Origin: Neptunomonas sp.
GTDB lineage: Bacteria > Pseudomonadota > Gammaproteobacteria > Pseudomonadales > Balneatricaceae
DNA length: 12,198 nt
Reading direction: 5' to 3'
Assembly: GCA_004195305.1 (NCBI GenBank)
Contig: SDWN01000270.1
Span: forward strand, 1-12,198
This document shows positions 1 through 5,705 of the stretch, in pieces. The position numbers and the translations under genes were made by a program. Every line of letters begins with the position of its first letter. The stretch's first letter is position 1. The notes below the pieces were generated by a model. It was not told the DNA's origin. It saw only the letters and a list, made by a program, of their open reading frames with translations, and made no database searches.

Positions 1-62
1 TCGGACGGCTTTCGATATCGAGTTACTACTCGGAGATCGGGGCGGCGGATATTGTGGTCGAA
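1..62. other. Possible chimeric contig start
   Basis: The minus-strand dehydrogenase loses family resemblance at about position 63. In its place, plus-strand frame 3 (from base 3 to about 89) reads RLSISSYYSEIGAADIVVEA and then VFEDIDLE. This resembles the ADIVVEAVFEDxxLK segment of the NAD-binding domain of 3-hydroxyacyl-CoA dehydrogenases (FadB/FadJ type). Bases 63-89 make sense on both strands, as expected at an inverted join through short homology. A chance antisense resemblance is possible because the codons are in register. Confidence 0.35.
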
Positions 63-473
63 GCGGTCTTTGAGGATATAGATCTGGAATATCTTGGGTC
101 CACCGGAGCTCTCTGCAATCTCTTCCAGCGTCGTTGTCGCCATCGTCGAGACCGAATAATAGGTACCGAACTTTTCCGCTGCCCGCGCTACCGCATGCTC
201 TTTACCGTGATGAAACAGTCTGGACATCCCGGTTGGCGACAGGAAAAAAGGCAGCTCAATCTGCTTACCAAACAAAGTTGTGCGGGTATCGACCTGACCG
301 ACATCGACTAGATAATTAGGCATCAATTGAAAATCATCGAAAGCGTCGGTGTTGCGTCGCATTGACACTTCGTCGTCGGCACCACCGGCGATGTAGTGAT
401 ACATCGGCGACGGCAGGCGAGCCATCGCTTTTTTACGGAGATCTTCAATATTTCGGCAAGCACTCAATTTCAT
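63..473 (-). CDS. FMN-dependent alpha-hydroxy-acid dehydrogenase (LldD/glycolate oxidase family), N-terminal fragment
   Basis: This gene reads leftward from an ATG at 473 and is truncated near the contig end, so only about 137 of a usual ~380 residues remain. Visible family marks are the substrate-binding Tyr region PMYHYIAGGADDE (residues 23-35), the FMN-contact segment SPTGMSRLFHH (79-89), STMATTTLEE (109-118) and KIFQIYILKDR (127-137), the strand carrying the second substrate Tyr. An AGGA ribosome site lies at 483-486. The family oxidises L-lactate, glycolate or mandelate-like 2-hydroxy acids to 2-oxo acids with FMN. Divergence from the LysR gene and closeness to a TRAP transporter suggest a joint 2-hydroxy-acid utilisation function (inference). 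Similarity stops at about position 63. The frame stays open to base 1, but none of the three leftward frames there resembles the family. Substrate cannot be told from this half. Confidence 0.85.
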
Positions 474-660
474 TATTTTTATTCCTGATCAAAACATTTC
501 TCAGCGCTAAGACAGCCCCGACTACAACCAGCCAGCTCATAATCTGCTCAAATATAGAGAATGAGGATCGATCCAGAGTAATGAATATCTGGGCCATTGA
601 TAAATGCTATTATCTAATGATCAGATTACTTTTATGAATAACACCGAAAGATCACTGCTT
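474..660. promoter_or_regulatory. Divergent intergenic control region between dehydrogenase and LysR gene
   Basis: About 190 AT-rich bases separate the divergent dehydrogenase (start 473) from the proposed LysR start (661), a layout typical of LysR-type regulators that control themselves and a divergent target. An imperfect inverted repeat lies at 595-619, CATTGATAA then six bases then TTATCTAATG, whose inner GATAA/TTATC arms are perfect. A TGATCA palindrome follows at 618-623. I could not place convincing -35/-10 boxes. The short open frames here look like noise. Confidence 0.5.
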
Positions 661-1635
661 ATGCCGACCGAAACAAATGACCACCTGATCAGTAAGCTCA
701 ATAAGATCAATCTCAGTCTGATGCTGGTGTTTTATACCCTCTACCGTGAACGCCACCTAACCCAAACCGCCGAAAAACTCTGTTTAAGCCAGCCCGCCGT
801 TAGCCACTCATTAAAAAAACTACGGCACATTTTTAATGATGAACTTTTTATCAAAACTGCCGATGGCATGATGCCAACACCAACGTCGCACCAGATCGAC
901 AGTGCCATCGAAAAGGGGCTGTTTTACTTTGAACAAGCGCTAACGATGAACCGTGATTTTGACCAAGGATCATCGACCAGGGAGTTTAAAATCGGCTTAA
1001 CAGACTTCATGAACCAGCAGGTACAGCCCTACCTGATAAGGCATGCCCTCAAGCATGCACCCCATATCTGCTTTAATTTTCTACCGGCCAAAATTGCTCG
1101 AATCGAAGAGTCTGAGAACGTGATACGGGCAATGGATCTGGATATTGCCATCGCCCAGTTAAAGCACCTGCCGCAAGACTCCTGTTTTGAGTTGTTGTTT
1201 GAAGACCCTATCGGCTGTGTCGCAGATATCAACCTGTTCGGCACGTCAGACGAAATCAGCATGGAGGTATTCCTGGCCACGCCTCATGTAGTGCTGTCCC
1301 ACCGCGAAGACCTGCCCTCAATCATCACCCAAAAATTGAAGCAACTGGGTGTGACACGTACCGCGATCGCCAAAACCTCACATGTCACGCCGGTTACAAA
1401 AGTGTTGCCTAATGCCAGGTTACTCTCACCCTGTTCGGAGAGCATGGCGGCCATGATCTGCCCAGGCACATCCTTGAAGTTCTACCGACTCCCTTTTGAG
1501 GTAAGCCCCTTTAAAGTCGGCCTGTTGTGGGACATCAGAAAAGATAACGATCCCGGTATTCGCTGGTTAAGAAGGCTTGTAGGGGACGCGATGGAGCCAA
1601 AATCTGCCACACCACAAACAGCTCATCATTCGTAA
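661..1635 (+). CDS. LysR-type transcriptional regulator
   Basis: This is a LysR-family DNA-binding regulator of 324 residues from the ATG at 661. The N-terminal winged helix-turn-helix spans about residues 16-75, with the hallmark TQTAEKLCLSQPAVSHSLKKL at 34-54 and ELFIKTADGMMPT after it. The remaining ~240 residues form the periplasmic-binding-like effector domain. Earlier in-frame ATGs exist at 634 and 604, but none of the three has a good ribosome site. I chose 661 because it leaves a normal short lead before the first helix, and because the 604 codon lies inside the 595-619 inverted repeat. The gene sits between the divergent alpha-hydroxy-acid dehydrogenase and the TRAP operon, so it probably senses that substrate or its product (inference). 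It is more AT-rich than the nif genes. Confidence 0.9.
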   Translation: MPTETNDHLISKLNKINLSLMLVFYTLYRERHLTQTAEKLCLSQPAVSHSLKKLRHIFNDELFIKTADGMMPTPTSHQIDSAIEKGLFYFEQALTMNRDFDQGSSTREFKIGLTDFMNQQVQPYLIRHALKHAPHICFNFLPAKIARIEESENVIRAMDLDIAIAQLKHLPQDSCFELLFEDPIGCVADINLFGTSDEISMEVFLATPHVVLSHREDLPSIITQKLKQLGVTRTAIAKTSHVTPVTKVLPNARLLSPCSESMAAMICPGTSLKFYRLPFEVSPFKVGLLWDIRKDNDPGIRWLRRLVGDAMEPKSATPQTAHHS

Positions 1636-1733
1636 TTCTAATAATAGTATTCGATAAAAGAATTCGTCATTTCACGTTATTTAATTATCATCTGCGCTTG
1701 GTTTGAATAAAAAAACAACACGGACTAAAGCGC
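1636..1733 (+). promoter_or_regulatory. Intergenic region with candidate LysR operator upstream of dctP
   Basis: This 98-base AT-rich gap contains ATTC-N7-GAAT at 1649-1663, whose inner 13 bases fit the T-N11-A dyad typical of LysR-family binding sites. No terminator follows the LysR gene and no clear sigma-70 or sigma-54 promoter could be assigned. The dctP ribosome site is weak (CGGA at 1721-1724). Confidence 0.35.
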
Positions 1734-2795
1734 ATGAATAAACTCTCCAGTCTTATCCTAGCCAGCACCCTGGCAGTTAGCGCCGCGACTCAAGCCAGCG
1801 GTAAATTACTACTCAAGACCCCGACTGCGTTCCCAAGCAGCTTGCCAGTACTAGGCACCGCACTTACCGGTTTTGCAGCTACCGTTGGCAACATCAGCGG
1901 TGGACAGATCAAAGTTAAAATCTACGATCCCGGCAAACTGGTTTCTCCTACTGAAATCCTCGATGCGGTATCTTCGGGCAAGGTTAATTCTGGCTTTGCC
2001 GGTGCCGGTTACTGGCAGGGCAAGATCCCAGCGGCACCGTTATTCTCAACCGTACCCTTTGGGCCTGAAGCCGGTGAATATCTGGCCTGGATGTACCACG
2101 GTAACGGCATGAAGCTGTATCAGAAGATGTACGACGATGCCGGTTACAACGTAAAAGTCACCATCTGCGGCGTTTTACCCCCTGAAACGTCCGGCTGGTT
2201 TGCCAAGCCGATTGAAAAGCCAGAAGACCTCAAAGGCCTGAATATGCGCATCTACGGCCTTGGGGCCGACGTCATGTCTAAGCTGGGTGTAGGAACACTC
2301 AAACTGCCTGCTGCTGAAATTTTCGGTGCGCTGGAAAAAGGCGCGATCGATGCTGCCGAATTCTCTATGCCGGTTATCGACCAGAAGCTCGGCTTTAGCA
2401 AAATCGTGAAATACAATTACTTCCCTGGCTGGCACCAACAGACGACGCTGCTAGAGTTGCTGATCAACAAGAAAACCTGGAACGGGATGAACCAGGCGCA
2501 GCAGTCGCAAATTGAAACAGCCTGTAAAGCGACTGTCACCAGCTCCATTGCCGAAGGCGAAGCGCTGCAATTTGACGCGATGAAGAAAGCTAAGGCAAGT
2601 GGTGTCAATATCGTTTATTGGAACGACACCATGCTTGATACGTTTAAGACCACCTGGAACAGGGTAGTCGAGGAACAGAGCAAGGCAGACCCTTTCTTCA
2701 ACGAGGTCTGGCAAGATATGGGGGCTTTCCGCGAAGACTATAAGCTCTGGAAAGACAACGCTTACCTGCCCTCTTCGACAGCCAAAAAACTGTAA
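1734..2795 (+). CDS. dctP: TRAP transporter periplasmic substrate-binding protein (DctP family)
   Basis: This extracytoplasmic solute receptor has 353 residues, the usual length. It starts with a Sec signal peptide (MNKLSSLILASTLAVSAATQ, cleavage near residue 21). Family marks include SGGQIKVKIYDPGKLVSP, DAVSSGKVNSGFAGAGYW, VPFGPEAGEYLAWMYHGNG, the PETSGWF segment, and LPAAEIFGALEKGAIDAAEF followed by the Tyr/Trp-rich YFPGWHQQ segment. This pattern recalls the TakP/lactate/chloroaromatic branch of DctP proteins, which bind 2-oxo acids, lactate or related carboxylates. Substrate is therefore likely a small monocarboxylate (inference). It delivers ligand to the DctQ-DctM membrane complex encoded next. 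A hairpin terminator directly follows, probably giving more binding protein than permease. Confidence 0.92.
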   Translation: MNKLSSLILASTLAVSAATQASGKLLLKTPTAFPSSLPVLGTALTGFAATVGNISGGQIKVKIYDPGKLVSPTEILDAVSSGKVNSGFAGAGYWQGKIPAAPLFSTVPFGPEAGEYLAWMYHGNGMKLYQKMYDDAGYNVKVTICGVLPPETSGWFAKPIEKPEDLKGLNMRIYGLGADVMSKLGVGTLKLPAAEIFGALEKGAIDAAEFSMPVIDQKLGFSKIVKYNYFPGWHQQTTLLELLINKKTWNGMNQAQQSQIETACKATVTSSIAEGEALQFDAMKKAKASGVNIVYWNDTMLDTFKTTWNRVVEEQSKADPFFNEVWQDMGAFREDYKLWKDNAYLPSSTAKKL

Positions 2796-2818
2796 TTCTC
2801 ATTACAACGAGCTCTCAG

Positions 2819-2842
2819 AGCGCTCTTATTGAGCGCTTTTTT
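2819..2842 (+). terminator. Intra-operon rho-independent terminator between dctP and dctQ
   Basis: A perfect 7-bp stem (AGCGCTC at 2819-2825 and GAGCGCT at 2831-2837) with a 5-base loop is followed by a run of Ts (2838-2842). It begins about 24 bases after the dctP stop and ends before the dctQ ribosome site. It likely causes partial termination, keeping dctP mRNA above dctQM. Confidence 0.8.
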
Positions 2843-2868
2843 CGTTTAGTCGTCTGGAGATCTGCCCC

Positions 2869-3396
2869 GTGATTCCCCACCAGCATCAAACTCACCCTGT
2901 CCCCGTTGCTGATAACATTGATTACGCCATCCGCAAAACCGGCAACTTGATCGCCTGGTGCTACATCGCACTGGTCATGGCCATCATCGCGCAGGTCATC
3001 CTGCGTAAAGGCTTCTCCAGCGGCCTGATCATGCTCGAAGAGCTGCAATGGCACCTGTACGCAATCGGCGTCATGTTCGGTGTTTCCTATGCCCAGGTCA
3101 ATAACGCTCATGTTCGGGTTGATCTGATCTACAGCGGCCTGCGCATCCGCACCAAACGCATCATCGATGTCCTCGGCATTCTGACGCTGGCACTGCCCTT
3201 TATTGCGGTCATCTTGTTGCACAGTCTCGATTTTGTCGCCGACGCCTGGCGCATCAACGAATCCTCCTCATCACCGTCCGGGCTACCCTGGCGCTGGGCC
3301 ATCAAGTCCGTGATCCCATTGAGCTTCTCGCTGCTGGCGCTGGCTGTTGTCTCACGACTGATTCGCGATGTTGTTCTGCTGGTTCGGGGAGAGTAA
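2869..3396 (+). CDS. dctQ: TRAP transporter small permease (DctQ family)
   Basis: This is the small integral membrane subunit of the TRAP transporter, 175 residues with four hydrophobic segments (about residues 20-45, 55-75, 97-121 and 140-165). The family-typical stretch EELQWHLYAIGVMFGVSYAQ and then VNNAHVRVDLIY is clear, as is the ESSSSPSGLPWRW loop before the last helix. The start is a GTG at 2869 with GGAG at 2856-2859; no ATG fits. The stop at 3394-3396 lies two bases before dctM, so the two are co-translated. DctQ stabilises DctM and takes part in docking of the binding protein. Confidence 0.9.
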   Translation: MIPHQHQTHPVPVADNIDYAIRKTGNLIAWCYIALVMAIIAQVILRKGFSSGLIMLEELQWHLYAIGVMFGVSYAQVNNAHVRVDLIYSGLRIRTKRIIDVLGILTLALPFIAVILLHSLDFVADAWRINESSSSPSGLPWRWAIKSVIPLSFSLLALAVVSRLIRDVVLLVRGE

Positions 3397-3398
3397 TC

Positions 3399-4784
3399 AT
3401 GGAAATGAACGAAATTCTAGTTATTGCGATGTTCGTGTCGTTCATCGTTTTGTTATTTACCGGCATCCCGGTGGCTTATGTTCTGGGCGGTATCGGGGTG
3501 ATTTTTGCCGGCATCGGCTACTTATCAGACATCTACCTGGATACCATTACCGGGCTCGATTTTCTGACCTTAGGACTGGTGGTTAACCGCCTGTTCAAGA
3601 TCATGGATAACTGGATCCTGGTAGCGCTGCCGATGTTCATCTTCATGGGCATCATGCTGGACAAGTCCGGGGTCGCCGAGAAGCTGATGCAGTCGATGCA
3701 GGAACTGTTCGGCAAAGTGCGTGGCGGTTTGGCCATTACTGTGACAGCCATCGGCATCATCCTAGCCGCCTCGACCGGTATCATCGGCGCCTCGGTAGTG
3801 CTGTTGGCGGTCATGTCGCTGCCTTCTATGCTCCAACAAGGCTACTCCAAACCATTCGCGCTGGGTACCATCGCCTCGGCGGGCACCCTGGGTATTCTTA
3901 TTCCGCCCAGCATCATGCTGGTGATCATGGCCGATCAGCTTGGGCTGTCGGTCGGCGATCTGTTTATGGGCGCGGTGTTCCCCGGGCTAATGCTCGGCGC
4001 CATGTATATCATCTATATCGTAGTCGTCGGTCTGCTCAACCCCGATGCAGCACCCGTCCCCGAGGACGCGACACGGGTCACGATGCGTGCGTTTGTCGGC
4101 CTGATGAAAGCGATGCTACCGACGCTGCTGCTGATATTCGTAGTACTGGGTTCCATCTTTGGCGGTATTGCCACCCCCACGGAGGCCTCCGGTGTTGGCG
4201 CGCTGGGAGCTACACTACTGGCGATGTACAACCGAAAATTTAGCTTCAAAGTTCTCAAAGAGGTCATGCAAGGCACCTACGGCACCACCGCCTATATCTT
4301 CATGATCTTTATCGGCGCCACCTGTTTTGCGCTGGTGCTGCGTGAACTGGGGGGCGATGAACTGATCGAATCCTTCCTGACGGGGTTGCCGTTCGGCACC
4401 TATGGCATCATCGCCTTTGTGCTGTTTATCATCTTCCTGCTCGGATTTTTCCTCGACTGGATCGAAATTACGCTGATCATACTGCCGCTACTGGCGCCGG
4501 TTATCAGTGCGCTGGGGCTCGAAATCGACGGCCACGGGGTGGTCGACAACCCGGAACTGGTGTGGTTCGTGATGCTGGTAGCGATGACCCTGCAGACCTC
4601 GTTCCTGACACCGCCTGTCGGCTTTGCCCTGTTCTATCTCAAAGGGGTATGCCCACCGGAAGTGAAACTGACCGACATCTACAAGGGCGTCATTCCGTTC
4701 ATCATGCTGCAGCTGATGGCTTTGGTAGCTTTGGTTCTGTGGCCACAGATCGTGGTGTGGTTGCCAGCAGTCGCCTATGGATAA
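3399..4784 (+). CDS. dctM: TRAP transporter large permease (DctM family)
   Basis: This is the large membrane subunit, 461 residues with about 12 hydrophobic segments, which carries out sodium-coupled transport of the ligand handed over by DctP. Diagnostic features are the N-terminal FTGIPVAYVLGGIGVIFAG, ALPMFIFMGIMLDKSGVAEK, the ASAGTLGILIPPSIMLVIMA motif and the second-half counterpart LQTSFLTPPVGFALFYLKG. The start at 3399 is supported by a strong GGGGAGAG ribosome site at 3387-3393. Length and both repeats are complete. It ends the carbon-uptake operon; beyond it begins the mobile-element scar. No T-tracted terminator is apparent after it. Confidence 0.94.
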   Translation: MEMNEILVIAMFVSFIVLLFTGIPVAYVLGGIGVIFAGIGYLSDIYLDTITGLDFLTLGLVVNRLFKIMDNWILVALPMFIFMGIMLDKSGVAEKLMQSMQELFGKVRGGLAITVTAIGIILAASTGIIGASVVLLAVMSLPSMLQQGYSKPFALGTIASAGTLGILIPPSIMLVIMADQLGLSVGDLFMGAVFPGLMLGAMYIIYIVVVGLLNPDAAPVPEDATRVTMRAFVGLMKAMLPTLLLIFVVLGSIFGGIATPTEASGVGALGATLLAMYNRKFSFKVLKEVMQGTYGTTAYIFMIFIGATCFALVLRELGGDELIESFLTGLPFGTYGIIAFVLFIIFLLGFFLDWIEITLIILPLLAPVISALGLEIDGHGVVDNPELVWFVMLVAMTLQTSFLTPPVGFALFYLKGVCPPEVKLTDIYKGVIPFIMLQLMALVALVLWPQIVVWLPAVAYG

Positions 4785-5104
4785 CCACTGGAAATTTCTG
4801 GATGGTTTTCATGCAAAACTACCTGCGTGTGGATTACGAAAAAACTCTACTTTTGAGTACGAGGGATTGAACTGATGGGTGCAGCACGTAAAGAACACTT
4901 CTTTTATAACGGGGCTACGTGGCATGGGTTGCCCAAGAACTATGAATGGCCAGCAGCTTTGTATCGTTTAGTATCACTAGCTGAGGCCAAGGTTCGTTGA
5001 ACCTTCAACGTCCGGTATTTCACCCTGAGGGGGCGAGTAAAGAGCAATTCTGGCGCCCTCGAAACGTCAGAAATGGGCGCAACTGCTGAAGTCGGGTAAC
5101 CGTC
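4785..5104. other. Gene-poor spacer with hairpins, between TRAP operon and IS256 remnant
   Basis: I recognise no gene in these 320 bases. They hold a 41-codon open frame (4875-5000, reported separately) and overlapping alternative hairpins at 4989-5009: AAGGTTC-GTT-GAACCTT versus GTTGAA-CC-TTCAAC. An 8-bp imperfect stem pairs 5027-5034 with 5053-5060. The hairpins lack T runs, so they do not look like intrinsic terminators. The stretch is probably leftover mobile or intergenic DNA. Confidence 0.4.
4875..5000 (+). CDS. Possible small protein, 41 residues, unrecognised
   Basis: An ATG at 4875 follows a GAGGG stretch (4861-4865) at a rather long 9-base spacing and opens a 41-codon frame ending at the TGA at 5000. 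The product would be basic at its start and rich in aromatic residues (HFFYNGATWHGLPKNYEW). No family is recognised. The stop codon lies inside the first hairpin of this spacer. It could be a genuine small gene, a remnant of a broken gene, or chance. Confidence 0.15.
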   Translation: MGAARKEHFFYNGATWHGLPKNYEWPAALYRLVSLAEAKVR

Positions 5105-5446
5105 GGGACTGTAGATAAAACTGTGTAACTGCCTATCATCATTGCCAGTAATGGCTAAGGATAGGCAACATGAACAAAGAACAACTTGAAGCCTTCGCTC
5201 GCGAAGCAGCAAAATCCATCAAAACCGAAAGTGATCTCAATGACTTCCGGCAGATGCTCACCAAGGTCACCATTGAGACCGCGCTGAATGCGGAGCTGGA
5301 TGATCATCTCGGCTATGACAAGCACCAGCCTTCATCAACGGATAACAGCCGTAACGGCTACTCGCGTAAGACGCTCAAGACCGAAGACGGCCAGTTCCAA
5401 CTGAACAGCCCACGTGATCGTGACGGCAGTTTCGAACCGCAGTTAT
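5105..5446 (+). mobile_element. IS256-family (Mutator) insertion sequence, left-end remnant
   Basis: The probable left terminal repeat begins near 5105 with GGGACTGTAGATAAAACTGT, a pattern seen at IS256-family ends. It is followed 65 bases later by the start of the transposase. Homology stops abruptly at about 5446, after roughly 90 codons, and no right end is present, so target-site duplication cannot be assessed. The element is immobile by itself. Confidence 0.65.
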
Positions 5447-5448
5447 AA
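5170..5448 (+). pseudogene. IS256-family transposase, N-terminal remnant
   Basis: The 92-residue frame from the ATG at 5170 is the N-terminus of a Mutator/IS256 transposase, which is normally about 400 residues. MNKEQLEAFAREAAKSIKTE, FRQMLTKVTIETALNAELDD, HLGY, NSRNGYSRKT and the FEPQL segment are the conserved opening of the family. The frame meets a TAA right after FEPQL, where intact copies continue into the DDE catalytic core. The catalytic domain is absent, so no activity is expected. The 91 codons read cleanly with no internal frameshift, suggesting a recent truncation by deletion or by a second insertion rather than slow decay. Confidence 0.85.
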
Positions 5449-5476
5449 TCGACTGGCGCACTCTTCCTCTACGCTG

Positions 5477-5530
5477 CTACGTCTCTTTTGCGACATCCAG
5501 CCCAAAATACGTTGTCGTCTTTGTAACAAC
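5477..5530 (-). pseudogene. Possible IS110-family transposase start, tiny remnant
   Basis: Read leftward from 5530, 17 codons give VVTKTTTYFGLDVAKET followed by TAG (5477-5479). TYFGLDVAKET resembles the opening strand of IS110-type (DEDD/RuvC-like) transposases, where this Asp is the first catalytic residue. Nothing downstream continues the family, and no proper start codon precedes it in frame. The match is only about 11 residues long, so it may be coincidental, but its place next to the broken IS256 copy makes an IS remnant reasonable. Confidence 0.4.
5511..5530 (+). promoter_or_regulatory. NifA-type upstream activator site
   Basis: TGT-N10-ACA at 5513-5528, extended to perfect 5-bp arms GTTGT and ACAAC (5511-5515, 5526-5530), fits the NifA binding consensus. 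Its centre lies about 97 bases upstream of the start point predicted from the -24/-12 element, a normal distance for NifA sites. It overlaps the putative IS110 remnant. Confidence 0.65.
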
Positions 5531-5591
5531 GCCCGCCTGTAAAACATACCAATAACAATAAAAACAGCAAGTTATAAAAAACATGTGCACA

Positions 5592-5605
5592 GGCACGCTC
5601 CTTGC
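5592..5605 (+). promoter_or_regulatory. Sigma-54 (RpoN) -24/-12 promoter of the nifB operon
   Basis: GGCACGCTCCTTGC has the invariant GG (5592-5593) and GC (5604-5605) at the required spacing and otherwise matches the consensus GGCACG-N4-TTGC. Transcription should start near 5617, giving an ~90-base leader to nifB. With the upstream NifA site it implies NifA/sigma-54 control. Confidence 0.85.
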
Positions 5606-5705
5606 TCTCTCCTCAGTAACGAGTATTTGTCGGAATGATACCCGGCCTATGAATTTGACAATGGGCTTTAACCCGACGTAACGGTTTACTGTAAGGAGAT
5701 TACCG

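Noticed and set aside
54..311. 85-codon plus-strand frame near the contig start
   Set aside because: From about 95 on it is antisense to the conserved alpha-hydroxy-acid dehydrogenase. Only its first ~12 codons may belong to a different gene through the possible chimera.
4940..5212. 90-codon minus-strand frame over the IS256 left end
   Set aside because: It overlaps the terminal repeat and transposase start and has no recognisable domain; likely chance.
5538..5553. Second NifA site starting at the TGT at 5538
   Set aside because: The base triplet after ten positions is AAT, not ACA; the dyad fails.
5655..5683. TTGACA at 5655-5660 as a sigma-70 -35 box for nifB
   Set aside because: No acceptable -10 element lies 16-18 bases downstream, while a strong sigma-54 promoter with a NifA site is present.
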